Below, in pieces: positions 50,486-63,279 of a stretch of DNA of 64,000 nt. The translations under genes and the position numbers were made by a program. This stretch comes from Rhyacichthys aspro (lineage: Eukaryota > Chordata > Actinopteri > Gobiiformes > Rhyacichthyidae). The stretch lies in the NCBI GenBank assembly GCA_036850595.1, contig CM072154.1, positions 18,421,330 through 18,485,329 of the forward strand. The letters are read 5' to 3'. Positions within the stretch are counted from its first letter, which is position 1. Each line of letters begins with the position of its first letter. A model generated the notes under the pieces. It ran no database searches. It was not told the origin of the DNA and saw only the letters and a list, made by a program, of their open reading frames with translations.

Positions 50486-52170
50486 CAGGGCTAAATCTAT
50501 TTACAATGGTACTCTTTGTGGACCACTTCTGGCCCTGCTCCGTTGTGTTCACATTTCATTCAGCATACAGGACTAGGATGTAGTGTATAGTTCCATATTA
50601 TTCCACACACACACGGATTATGTAAAGGTGGCAGCGCCGGCTAATAGCCCCGCTGTCTCTATAAGTTATCGATGTTGCTTTTTGTGCTGCGGGGTCACAC
50701 ATAAAGGCCCCTCGTTTTAATTCACACTCACCCGTGGTCAGGCTAAATGGCCGACACTGGAATTGGAGCCTTGCGTTTTATTCTTAAAGACATACATAGA
50801 CATGATTCAGAAATGGCTATTGATATTAAAGAGTCCAGCTGCTTTTCTGCTGTGTTTCTCAAGGTTAAACACCCCCTGCTTCTATTATCCTTACACAGAT
50901 TTGACAAACTCCTAATAAAGAGAACATAAGTAAGGAAAGACTCCAATTGCTTCAAATATGAATGTGCAACAAAGACAAATCTAAAGGTGTGACTAATGAT
51001 GTATTTTCTTTTAAAGGAGGCTGACGTTTGATGCACTTACCACACCAGCCCTAGCACTACCAGTGTAATGCTTGTATTTCTCCATTATTTATGTTTTCAT
51101 TTGCATTTGCCAGTCCAAATTAAAGACCGGACATTAAATTTTACGAGTGCTTCTGTAAATTATAAGATTTGAAAGAAAGATTGCGCTTATTGTTGTGTGA
51201 GGAAACATTTCTTTATAGTGTTTTTTTTTTTTTTCTCTCAAAAACACGCTGTAAAGCTGCAGAATATGAGCAGTGTACACTAAATGTGCCAATGCATTGT
51301 GTACACCTGGCAACAGTGTAAGTAATATCACTAATTCAAGCTTCATAACATAAAAGCTTGGCCCGGGAAAGCCTCTCATGTTAATTGTGTCTAGGCCTTA
51401 AAACAAAGCTTGCACAAGGCTGTTTACAAAATGTAGCAGAATCCTGATCTGTGCATTTCTGAGCAGCGCTTCATTTTTTCTCCTTGAGTGTAGTATTAAA
51501 AATTGATCATTCTTTGTAATAGCCTCATTTCTGTCGGTTTTCATATTTTAATCCTGTTTTAAGGAAAACACGAAACATTAATCAGCTATGACAGAACATA
51601 CTCTTAATGTAATCATGCAGGGGAATATGAATTGCAAATGCCACTCGCTCCCCCTCCTTTCCAGCCCAAATGTGCTTCCATTAATGTTACAAAATAAAAT
51701 AATCATGACCGTTTTAAATAGAAATCAACTACATGGAATGCGACGGAATATTTTAAAATTGGGTTTGTGTGAAAAGGCTGGAAATGCGAGAGGCTTTACA
51801 TGAAAAGGCTGCGGCGTTAGGCTTTGAACAGGCGGCGCCGCCCTGGGACGAGGCTCCAGACAAATGCGAGATGACGCACGCTTCGCCAGGCCCCATTTCC
51901 TCACTGATCGAGACGGAACACAAGTTTTCTGTGTCAAGAACAAAGATTCGTCTTTGCTGAGATGATTCCTGACTAATGGTACATCATCACATCCTCGAAT
52001 GGCCTTGTTGACTGGACTGACGGGTGGAGAGCACCGCGGTGATTACACTACACTGTAAAAAGAATGGGTTTTACTCTTTTTTCCTCTTCTCTTTTTGAGG
52101 TTTTTTCATTTTTCCTTGACAGAAAGTGAGTTCATGATGGCAGAGGGGTCTTTCGGTCTTTCTGTGACGA
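50486..52170. other. Gene-poor region, part 6
   Basis: No gene seen. The block 51,380-51,960 is complex and even. Overlapping frames on both strands at 51.7-51.96 kb show no domain. Confidence 0.45.
51380..51800. promoter_or_regulatory. Candidate conserved non-coding element
   Basis: Repeat-free, with many TAAT-type cores (TTAATCAGCTATGAC, TGTAATCATGCAGG, TCCATTAATGTTAC, AATAATCATGACCG). Homeodomain-like clustering beside a developmental gene would fit an enhancer; this is inference. Confidence 0.3.
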
Positions 52171-52177
52171 GTCTCCA

Positions 52178-52345
52178 CTGCCCAAAGACATGCATGTGTA
52201 GGTAAATTGGTGAATCTAAAGTGCCCTTATTGAATGAATGTGAGATTAAATGGTTGTGTGTAGTTGTTCATGGTGTACCCCGCCTAAAGCTGCTGGGATA
52301 GGCTCCAGTCACCCGTGACCTCTAATGCGGTAGAAGAAGAAAAAG
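52178..52345 (+). mobile_element. SINE/LINE-tail type fish repeat (CCAAAGACATGCATG family)
   Basis: Diagnostic words in order: TGCCCAAAGACATGCATGTG, TAGGTAAATTGGTGAATC, GAATGTGAGATTAAATGG, GTGTACCCCGCCTAAAGC, GCTGGGATAGGCTCCAG and ACCTCTAATGCGGTAGAAG. This repeat is very common in fish genomes. A more decayed copy is at about 56,640-56,760. Confidence 0.7.
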
Positions 52346-53604
52346 AAATAAATAAAAAATAATCCAGTTTCCATAAAGGCAATTTTTTAAATGTGGAAAG
52401 AAGAAAAAATAGACACATTTCCATTAATTCATGACACACTAATAAACTTTTCCCTGGACGTTAAAGACTCTATGTTTCAGTTATTTATTTTGCAGAGGCC
52501 TGAGGGAAATATAGATTGAAATATAGCTTTTCTGAGATTTTGTGTGAGTAACTTGGAGAATACTTGCTGCACTGGATTTAAGATAGGTGCCTTTTTTGTC
52601 ATTTTATTCAATATACATCAAAACTGTGGGTCCTCTTAATGCAGAGGGCCTTCCACAACAGCACCACCCACACATCATACATGTTAAAAATAACACATTT
52701 CACTATTGTTTTCTATCAATATTGTTTTTTTTAACTTTCATTTTCTTGTTCATTCATAAAGCTTCAATCAATCACATCCTCCATCTCCCCAGCCACTTCC
52801 ATTAGATCCTGTTTTTGTGAGACCAGAGGGTTTCTGAGGATTATAGAAGCAGAGAGATACCATCAAACACATATATTAGTATTTTATAGCTTTATTGCTT
52901 TAACGTGACTCTGCAGATGGTTTGTTTCACAAAGCCATAACGGGGGGGGGCTTCCATGTATCAGTAAAATCCATGTATTGCAAGGCCACATTATCATACA
53001 TAATAAACAAATGAATATAAAGTTTAACCAGTGACGAATCTTGTAAAATATGCTGCATTTACTGCCTTTCTTGTTACTTTCCAGAATCTGAAACTTTAAT
53101 AAGTTCATTTTTTGTAAGTCTCACAACTGTCTGTTTGAAAAATAAAATGAAAAAGCTGCAACAAAAACAAGTGGTGCTTAGGAGTTGTTCCTGAACTGGA
53201 AATTAGAGCACTGATAACATCCTGCAATTAAAGTGATACATTATGATCAGCCAGGCGCCACAATAGATCTGCATTTATGACCTAAAATATCTCATCAGTG
53301 TTTAGGAGTTTTCTTTAAAGAGACTGGGACTGAGCATTCCTCCGACATTGGCTCGAAATGGAGAGGCACCTTTCAAAACAAGTCAATATTCAGCACAGAA
53401 GAAAGAGGTCCTAATTAGATTCATTTGCCTCTCGGATCAATGTTTTCCTAGGGATGTGAGTTATAAAGTCAGAGTGGAGCATAAATAATCAAAAACAAAT
53501 AAAGATGTGTGTTTGGAGAAATATGGCCGATAGTGCTCATAAAATCTGCTCAGGATGAATATTTAACGATGGGACGGAAGGAAAATGGCTCAGGTCGGAA
53601 AAAA
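52346..53604. other. Gene-poor region, part 7
   Basis: AT-rich sequence with a run of nine G at about 52,942-52,950. No gene or RNA recognised. Confidence 0.45.
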
Positions 53605-54245
53605 TGAGTTTAGGGACTAAATGAGGACTAAACGCAGAACCTAAAATCTTGGCAAATCCAGGACTAAAACTGGAATACAAAAGACAAAACTCATTTCTAA
53701 TCCAGGACTAAGACTGTGGTAAACCAAGAACACATCCAGGAATACGATAGAATTTAATGAAGTCTAATCCCAAGATGAAACCAGGACAAAAACAGGACAA
53801 ACCCAGGACTAAACCAGGACTAAACCAGGTTTAAACAGGGCCTGAAGTAGCAAACACTGTTGTTGACCAGGACTAAAACCAACATTCAATCAGGACTAAA
53901 CTCACGTCTAATCCAGAACTAAAACTTCAGTCAAATGTAAATCTAAGCCAGGTCTAAACCTGGAGTAAATCAGACTGAACACATGTCTAAACCAGCACAA
54001 ACCTGAAGTAAATAAAACCATGTCTAAACCCAAGGCCAACCCCAGGCCTAAACATGGAAAGACTTTATCTTAACCTTAGATTAAGAACTAATTTTAGGGG
54101 CAAACAGGACTAAACTAGGACCACAGAAGACTATACCCAGACAAAACAAGAACTAAACTAAGTTTAAATGCAATATTACTCTGAAGACCAAGAATACACA
54201 AAGACTAAACCCACAGTAAACCAGATCTAAACCCAGGAAAAGACT
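53605..54245 (+). repeat. Degenerate GGACTAAACC tandem array, copy E (largest)
   Basis: The longest array (about 640 bases). It includes nearly perfect tandem units around 53,805-53,830 (CCAGGACTAAACCAGGACTA), with degenerate flanks (CAGGTCTAAACCTGGAG, ACCAGATCTAAACCCAGG). Confidence 0.85.
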
Positions 54246-56639
54246 CCAGAAACACAGAATGAATATTTAAAGATGGGACAGAAATAAAATAGCTCAGGAA
54301 GGAAAAAAAATGCAGTTTCTAAAAAGGTCTGACCTTGGCCGGCGGCGCAGAGGAATCCTTTAGAGGGTACCTTGGCCATACTTAGTGAAAAGTAGATAAT
54401 TTGTTAATGTCACGCACTTGTTGGAAATGGCAGATAAATGGATTTCAGCCATCATTTTCCAGCCTAAGTGAAGTGAAGGAGGAAACGTTGCGGAGAGGAC
54501 AAACCCAGTTATGACTGATAAGTGTCTAAAAGCTAATGAAGGCTGGCTAGGCCAAGGTCAATGGCTGCTAGTGAGATGCTATGTGCTGCTCCGTTGTCCT
54601 GCCGCTTAAATATAGAGGAAATATACATTGAGCTTTTAACACCTTGAAACATAGGAGAGACTGGTATATGAAATATGGGCTTGTAATGGCTTTTTAATGA
54701 CGGCCTCCCAGCCCACTATTCTGGCCTGAGATTGGAAATCGGAGGTGAACCTTGATATCACTGCGCTAAGTGCTTGTAATGCACCGTAACTTCTGGCCAT
54801 CCTGTTGAGTGAGACAGTTCAGGCCACGAGATGAATGCCCCTGCACTGGACAGGGCCCGTACTGACAGGAGGACACTGCACTCCCCATGATCCCGCGGAT
54901 GGGACTCAAATGACAGCAGTCGTAGTAGAAGTGAGTCAGTGAGAGGCAAAGTGGGTTAGATTAAGGGGTAAAATACTCAAATGAAATAAATATCTAATTA
55001 TATCGAGGTGTCATTAAATGTAACTGAGATGCTGTTTTGTCTGGGCTTATTTTAATGTATTTATGTTCTGATGCTAATAGATCATGCTCACTAAGGTCTG
55101 CAGAGTTGTCCTCTCTTATTAAACTGCTCTGATGCCAACATTTTTACATTTTCAGCTGTTGAAGAATAAATGTAGCCCTTTACCACTAAATCCTACACAC
55201 TGCACCTTTAAATGTCACTGGACAAACCATTTCAGTCATGTTCGGGAAGCCGTGGTGCTAATAGAGATTGGAGAATTGCCTTTCATGTCTGTGCTGCTAC
55301 AATTTGGGTTTAAGCTGACCCTTGGCTGGACTTTCAGTTTTGACTCCCTTAATCCAATCAGCTGAGTGAATAATTACAAAATAATAACAGGAGCGCAACA
55401 TCATCTTGGCTCCATCTTGTAGAGTGGCTTCCCGTCCGCCACTTGTGTGCTTAATGTCCTCTAAAGACCCATATTACACCCCAATTAGATGGCACTCTTG
55501 TTTCCTTACATCAAGGGCTTGACTCTACTGGCTTGTCACCCTCCCTTGGCCTAATCAATTTCATTACTCTAGTTACAGCCCCAGCCCCGGGAAAGCTGTG
55601 CCCTTAAACTTCAGCTCCTGCTCCGATCGATCAATAGCCCGCGTCCCTGCCAAGGTTCCATTTAAAGTTCATTTATTTCAAGCCATCATATAAAACAAGA
55701 CAGAGCATCGATGCAGCCCCACTTTGTTTTATTTGACTGAGGATTTCCACCATGACACTCAAATCCACTCCGCTTCAGTCCCAAACCGGTTTTAGGGTAA
55801 AGCACCAGGCAGGACCCTTAACTGTCAGTGTACGTCCTGAGAGTGACAAGAGCTCAGAGTGTGGTCGGACAGACAAAAGAGAGGATAACTGGACCTGGCC
55901 AAAACCCAAACTGTCATCATTAGTAGTATTTGAGAAGCACATTTAGCTTTAGTTGCTTCACTGTTCATTGTTATTGATAGTGTCCCAATTTACTTCTGGG
56001 TCAGTTTTTGGCATAAAGGTGAATTTAAATGTTGCTTCCTTCGTTAACAAGCTGCCAGTACACATTTTTAATTAGAGCTCTCACCCAGTGGATAAAACAT
56101 TAAAGGTTTCACAAAGTCAGACATTTTTGATTTCTTTTTTATGAGGGTTATTTGGAACCAATGCTTTTTAAAGCCTGCCCCGAGCAAAAGTGGGTGGTAT
56201 TACACCTCTTTAGTCACAGGTTGCTTGTCTATCCCAGGTGAAACTATCAGCTGTGAAAGTGTGAAAAACTCAATAGGGTTTATATATTTAGAGATTACTA
56301 CCAGTCTGCAGAACTGACGAAGAACGACAAATGAAAGATTAAGATTTTAGTGGAATAAAAACTGACAAAATGACAAACTATGACCAGAAATCCTGTGATA
56401 AAGATATTTTGACAACCCATACATTTTCATTTTATATTACAATTCACTTTTGGTGCAATTTTAAACAGAGTCCAGAGTTTTAGGAAAAGTAAAACAGAGA
56501 CTTAGCTTGAAAAGTTTGGACAGACACCAATGGAGATTCTTGAAAATTGTGAAACGTCTGTGTTTGGCTTCACAATACAACACAATTCAACACAGTACTA
56601 TATCCTTCACAACAGCCTTTACAATGGATTCACTGACAT
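54246..56639. other. Gene-poor region, part 8
   Basis: No gene seen. The most complex block is 55,380-55,740, listed separately. Other frames are short and unsupported. Confidence 0.45.
55380..55740. promoter_or_regulatory. Candidate conserved non-coding element
   Basis: G/C-balanced, repeat-free sequence with TAATCAATTTCATTA, ACCCCAATTAGATGG and CGATCGATCAATAG words. Enhancer role is inferred from texture and position only. Confidence 0.3.
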
Positions 56640-56760
56640 CTCTGACTGCCCCACCATCCAAAGACATACATCTACAGATAAAATAAATCAATAAAATCTA
56701 AGTTACCCAAAGTAAATGAATGTTAGTGCAAATAGTAGTGAATAGTCTGAATGGCATTTT
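56640..56760 (+). mobile_element. Decayed copy of the CCAAAGACATGCATG-family repeat
   Basis: CTGACTGCCCCACCATCCAA then AGACATACATCTACAG, AATCTAAGTTACCCAAAG and GAATGTTAGTGCAAATAG align in order with the better copy at 52,178. Confidence 0.5.
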
Positions 56761-57149
56761 AAGATTATTTTCATTTTACAGTGAACTCTTATAGTACATT
56801 CATTAATTGTAACTATTTGTAAATCCCAAATGTCAAATCTGCACAAAACTTCTGCTGCTGTTCAGTTGGAGTGAAACCAATTTAAAGCTTCCTTTTCGCC
56901 TCAGGTTCAAGTCACAAAGTGATAAAACTCTAAAGTGTTCACAGGTTTCAGGTAATAATTACACTCTCAAAATTTCACAGAAATCCGTGCACCTTCCTGC
57001 TTCACAGTTCCCCATGGATCCCGTGAGTGTAACATCCTATATTATCACCAGTTAATTAATTTCAATGATTAATGAAATATATGTAGCTGGGTCTGTCTCT
57101 TCCATTACATAGTCTATTTGTGAAGTCTATAGAGATGCTAAGCTTTGGT

Positions 57150-57400
57150 GCACAATTACATACAGAATTATAATGCTTAAATATTCATAAGGGTTATATA
57201 GAAGATGAGCGTGATTGTGAAAGCGGCATCTCCAGCCTTTCATTAACAGACAACTTCATTAACATTCACAGCTTGACAAATCAGTGGCATGGTTTCGGAA
57301 ATCTAATGAAGATAATTTGCTTTGGATCTTGTGAATGAGGTCCCAATTTACATGAAAGTGGCCCCCAACATTGATTGAAGTGCTGTGTTTTAGTTATTTT
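57150..57400. promoter_or_regulatory. Candidate conserved non-coding element
   Basis: Holds a paired ATTAAC word (TTTCATTAACAGACAACTTC and TTCATTAACATTCACAG) followed by a TALE-like TTGACAAATCAG. No repeats, no coding frame. Texture-based call. Confidence 0.3.
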
Positions 57401-58429
57401 GCAGCTTGTGTGAAAACTAGACGCTCTAATTTACAGCGTCACGTATAGAAGTGGGATTTAGGTTGAATCAGGTTTAGACCGAGCGGCTGTGGCAGGTGTC
57501 GGTGACTCTGTGGAGACGGTGTGGAGGCTTTTGTGCAGCTGTGAGTCAGAGATGTGCGGTCGACCTGGGTTTAGACTCACTGTCCACTCAGCGTCCAGTC
57601 ACCACTCGAATTATATCACCAACTGTCAGAGGAGTTTACATCCACAACTAACTCTGCTCATATCTGCTGTGCTGCAGATATTTTAATAGACTTACCACAA
57701 AACCTCACAAATCTTGGAGACAATTGGCAACACTGGAGTGAAAAAAACCCCTAAAAACTTTCTTTAATGATTTAAAACCTTCAGTCAGATGAAGGCAGGT
57801 GGCTGTCTGATGGGATTTTTTTAAATATTGGCCTCTTCTCTGCTTATGACGAGAAGAGACATGATGTAGTAGAAGAAATAAATGTTACTCACGGGACATT
57901 TTATAGACTACATAATCCCTGGTGTTGAAACTTCAGTCAAAGTCAGTCAAAAATAATTCACTACTTTAGCCAATACATTGTAAAATATTAAGAAATCTGT
58001 CTATTGGACCACCACTGTAATAAAATAAATTAGAACAAAATATAGGTTTTGTAGCAAAGCTCTACTGTTGCAGTGATATTAAACACATTTGCAGACACAT
58101 CCTGGCTGCGAGGCAAATCCAAACTTTCTCATTAACTGTAAAAAATATTACAAGCTAAACCATAGGAAGGAGCAGTTAGACATCTGTGTCAAATGCTTAT
58201 AAATATCTTACTCATCGATGCCATAAACACTTAAAATAAACCATCTGCCTCTGAAAACTATAATTCTTGAATCCACCTCAATCTGTGAGAACTGCTCAGC
58301 TGCACCAAATATATTAAAAGACTGAATTCATCTAACAGCAGGCCGTTATAAAGACATCACGACTGAAGGTACTTATTACGTGACCATTTTCTTTCCTTGC
58401 AATATGAAAAGTTATTATAAAATTAAAGG

Positions 58430-58830
58430 GAAAGGCTCCAAGGATGACCTCAGAGGCTATAGGTTTTTAATAACAGCAGCCTGTGTTTAAGAGCATGCTT
58501 AATGTGAACCTGGTCACATGACTCGGCGCTGCACTGTGGTCTGTCGATCGCAGCCTGTTCTCAGTAGCACATTTGGGTTTGGACCAAAGCAAGCCTTTTG
58601 GTACAATAAGCATGTCAGCGCTGCCACACATGGCAGAGTGCTGCCTGGGGCTTGGCAGGGACAGGCCCTCGCTGGGAGTGATTTCTTCCAAAGCTGGCCC
58701 AAATGAAAGCATCTTGTTTTAATCAGGGATTCTGGCTGCGATCGCTGCAGAGGGAGCGCTGAGGACTTGGCAGTCAGTTGCAATGCAGACTGTGGCACTC
58801 GTACAAAATACACAAATATTTCCACAGTAA
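58430..58830. promoter_or_regulatory. Candidate conserved non-coding element
   Basis: Even G/C, repeat-free block with open frames on both strands that share no domain. Words include GGTCACATGACTCGG and TGGCTGCGATCGCTGCAG. Texture-based call. Confidence 0.3.
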
Positions 58831-60529
58831 TTATGTGTCAAGTTAAACAAGCAATTGAGGGCTTGGGCTGAATGTGTTGGGAGGGAGCGAAAGAGCCTCG
58901 GATGCAGGGGATTGAGAGAGACCCCCAACAAGACAAATTAGGCCATCAGACTTTGATAGGCTTTAGGATATTTTTTCTGGCTCGTGCGAAGCCAACAGAC
59001 CGCAGTGCAATAGTGAATATTGAGGAATATCATGTGGTGCTGCTCCCAGAGGAGGAAGCAGCGCTCACTTCACGAGATACACTTCAAAGCCTGGGTGCAC
59101 GGCCAGCGGCTCCGACTAACTGTGAGATCAGTGACTTGTGTTTTTTGTGGTTCCTGGATTATATAGGCACATTTGTAAATCTACATTGGCATCAGCACTT
59201 GAAAATGAAATAGAATCGTTGGCTGACTCAACGGTTCCACTAAAACTCCTGGAAAAGAGTGGAAATCCAGTGCAAGCAGTGACTTCAGCCGTTTGTTTTA
59301 GTGGGTCAGCACATATGGAAGAGTAAAGCTTTTTTTAATCTGCATCTTGGCCTAGAAAACACCAACATTTTAAATAAATAACAGCCAGACCAAAAACTCA
59401 GGCTAAAAGGTTTTGTGAGTCCATTGAAGATGCAGTTGTCACGTCCAGTTTGTCCTCGAACTGCAGAGCACGTTTGACTCAATGGAGCAAAAACCTCTCC
59501 CGTTCGTCTGAAGAGTCATCCCACCTGAGTCTGTCACAGCCGCTCTGTCAAACTAACTTCACTGTGTGACCTTCCACTTTGGAGAAACCTTCAACAGTAT
59601 CACTATACCTTCCTTAAAGTTGCTGATCTGAACAGGAAACCAAACACTTTCTAATCAGCGAAAAGAAAATCCTCCTCTTTACAGGTACAGCTATCCATGT
59701 GCCATTGAAAACTGGCCTCGGTTCAGACACTGTGCCAAAGAAGTTTAACCAAGGCCAAGATTTACTTTAGAACTCAGACTATGTTTTCTTTCTTTTTAGC
59801 TGCACTGTTTCAACCTGAGTATGACTGGCAACTGCATCAAAATATTAATATAGTACTGTGTCTATCCATTCAATTTCTGGTCACATTATCCTCAAAAGAA
59901 AAAAGAAGAAGACACCTGAACAAAAACTATAATATCTTTGTTTTCTATTTGGAAGTTTCATTGTATGGCTGCATTATTATAACAGCAGTCAAACACATGC
60001 ACAAACTGGACAGGTGTACTATAGCGTTCTCCACTTGTCACTGTTACAGCGCTAGTAAAGAGGCTCAAACAGATCGGAAATATGCTTGAAATAATCTGAC
60101 TGTCCGCTTTCTGTGGTCAGGAAAAGACTTGCTTTTGAAACTAATACCATTCATTAGTATTTTGTCTTGTCTGACTTTGGTTTGTGGTGTGGTCTTACTG
60201 TTTTTGACAATCAATCAAACAAACTGCAAGATCTTCAGTGGCTGCACAAACAAACACAGCATGTATTAAGGATCAAAATACTATATAATATAGTTGTTAC
60301 TGGTGTTTTAGCGCAGCAAGTATTGACAATAACGAATCAAAGCATCAGATCTGGACTTCATTCTTCGTAACTCACTTCCTAAAGGCTCATTTAAACATAG
60401 GCTGAAGGTGGAAATATCAATACGCTATTGTTTTTCAATGGTCTAAAAATGATTAAACCCAGGAAACCCAGGAAACCCAGAAGTAATAGTTACATCAAAT
60501 TTTCCCCTGTGCTTCAAAATGTTCCAGTT

Positions 60530-60990
60530 TGTCCTTAAGCGTGCCGCAGCTCATATTCTCTGCCTCTAATAACAGTGCTTTTAATAAACACAGATATCCT
60601 TGCAGTGACACAGTCCCATGCAGCGTGTGAGCCGTGGCTGTACTTCATGTCGGAGCTGTTACACCGAGCCCCTCTCAGCGGTGCGCCTCTGACACTCTCA
60701 TTACACCCAATCCAATAGAAGCCCCCCTCATTTTTCTCCGTACTCCACATAGTATATGGAGGCGGCGTGCAGAAGTGACACCAGGCCTCTGAAAGAATAT
60801 GCTCATTAGCAAAAGCAGCTAACAGTAGATCTCCCCGTGTCTATTAGTGTTACATTTACCTCTGGCGTGACAGTGATTCATCACAAATATTAGCTTTGAC
60901 TGGAATCCTGTCTCTGTACACTTCTGCTGCTGCTGTGACAACCATTAAATCACCTGCCACTTTACTGACGCCGGCTCCATGTGGCTCTGC
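60530..60990. promoter_or_regulatory. Candidate conserved non-coding element
   Basis: Long repeat-free block with CpGs, a CCAAT-type word (CCCAATCCAATAG), a CArG/SRF-like CCATATACTAT on the minus strand near 60,750, and GCTCATTAGCAAAAGC. Texture-based call. Confidence 0.3.
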
Positions 60991-63279
60991 ACTAATGTTA
61001 CAAACAGGGCTGCTTTTACTGAGAATAGGAAATGCTTTAAGTGATAGTTCAGGTTTATGTACAGTATGTTGTAGCTGTGAGTAGTTACTGCAGTAGCGGT
61101 GAACCCCAGTCTGGAACAACTGGAAGTGATCAAGTTATTTTAAATACAGATCCTTACTAAAGGAAAATAATATATGGAGAGAAGCAGGCTTTTTAAATGT
61201 GCATTATTTCACTGTGATGCAGCCATTAAACAGCATTCATTTGTTTTACAAGCTGTTTACTTCCGAGAGCCTTATAGTTGGGAGTCTAACTATAGACAGT
61301 GAAGCTGGACTGAGGCGATTTAAAAATGACTCCCTACATGCCCCATATCATACCCCACATCCATGCAGATTTCTTCATTCCACGGTGTATATTTTTTTGT
61401 ATTTAAAGTATTGTATGTTAGTAGTGCCTGATCTGGTGTGTTGGTGTATTACTTCATTATTCGTGTCTTGTGTTTGCACAGTTTCTCTGTAAATCCACTT
61501 TACCTACAATAAACTTGATTTGAATATGACATTATGAATGTTAAAAGTGATAGTAATAACCACTGACAAATTATTATGTAAAAAAAAAAGATCTTTCAAT
61601 TTCTACACACTTACAGGTGAACTTAGTTGGACTTAGTTTGAACTGACGCTCATCATAATCTATTTTAAACAGTGCTTATTTTACTCACAGATACTGCTCA
61701 CCATGAAATACTGTGCTGTAGGCTTTTGTTCTCTATTTAAACATGTTTTTATCTCCTCCACATTAGCTTGCACACTGCTGGTTAACATTAGTCCACTCTC
61801 AAAACTCAAGCCTCACTGACCTTCTTCAATTTGAGCTAATTCATAAACTACCATCAACCGTCGCACAGAGGACTACTCCAAAAGTCTGAGCTGTCACTTC
61901 AAAAAGTGAAAATAACTTAACCATATGTGTCTTTTTGTCGATGACAGAAACCCAGGAGATTTGTTTTATAATTATCACACAAGATCTACTCAAATTCGTG
62001 CCACTTTTCTCTCTGTATTCCTAAGGGTTGTTTTTTCTCACCGTCTCACTTTTCAGCTCTTTCTTATTTGCGTCTTTCATGAACTTGAAGTGGGAATTGA
62101 GAAATCCAACCAAACAGGAGGGCTCCAGCGCCATTTCTTATTTAAATGCTCACATTGTCTGAGCCAAAACTGTGATTTCCCTCCTCACTCTGAAGCACAC
62201 AAAGCCCACCTTCCCAGTTGCCCCGCTACAGATGGTATAAAAGGTATTTTCTTTTTGAAGAGGTTGTCTTGGGTTTTTGTACAAATCCATTATTTAGACA
62301 ATCCTATGATGGCTGTATTGTTGAGAATTTGGAAAAAAAACTTTATTGATGCTGAAGTTGCCCCTTGGAAATTTCAGCTGTGCGAATGTAAAAAGTTTCA
62401 ACAGAAGTGACACGGTTTGTTTCTTGCAGAGTGTCTGGCCAAACAAACAGCAATTGAAACTGAAGGTGAATATCTGGCTTCAAACTAAACACGTGTGGGC
62501 CTCATTTGTCGAGAGACAGATGCAACAAGGATTAAGCTGTTTATATTGTGGCTCAGCTGGTCAGAGCACTCACTGTCCATTTTGAGTCTTTGTTGCATCA
62601 TCTGTCTTCCATATTTCCTTTTATTCTCAATATAATCTCTCAAGAGATACAGAAATCTACCCAGAAGATGCCTTTTCAAGCATCTGTGATTCATTTTTCA
62701 GGATATGTTTAGCTACAAAGAAAGAATGAAAGGGAAAAGAAGTTCATGGCCTTTCGATTCACCTGTTATAAGATTTACAAAATGCATCAAAAGCAAAGTC
62801 ACATGGGTCCAGAGCTGGGTTAAAGTACAGATGATTTTTTCAACATTAGTCTGTACCTAGACCGGGGTAGAACTTGGCCTTGTTGTGAAGCATTAGCTCT
62901 AACCACCTTTTCACTAACACCTAAGGTCACTCATTTATTTATATTTTACTATAAGTTACTGAGGTAAATTACTTGATAGAATGTCATCTCCATTTATGGT
63001 CCTAAAGATAGCATTAGTATAAACAGTGTTTTCTAGAGACTTCATTTGGACCCTACTGTTTCATAGAGAATGACTTGATCATTTACATCAAAATGTACAT
63101 GTTTAATAGGTGTTTTAAATTAATGCAATCTGATTCAAAGGATTTAAGATAAGACATGATTAGTTATCAGTTATGAGTGAAGAGTAAGGACAATTTAAGG
63201 AGTAAGTAAAATAAAATATTTTAAACAAACAAGCAGTTTGTTTTACAGAAGAAGGGTCGATGTCATTGGGGCTTTGCTT

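Larger units (their letters stand above)
56761..63279. other. Gene-poor region, part 9
   Basis: No coding exon that I can support. Complex repeat-free blocks lie at 57,150-57,400, 58,430-58,830 and 60,530-60,990 (listed separately) and around 62,000-62,700. A triple AAACCCAGG repeat lies at 60,455-60,480. The 161-codon frame at 61,925-62,410 has no recognisable domain, and its codon texture is that of non-coding DNA. Confidence 0.45.

Noticed and set aside
61925..62410. 161-codon open frame on +
   Set aside because: Longest frame of the desert, but without domain, repeat or splice support; amino-acid usage is not protein-like.
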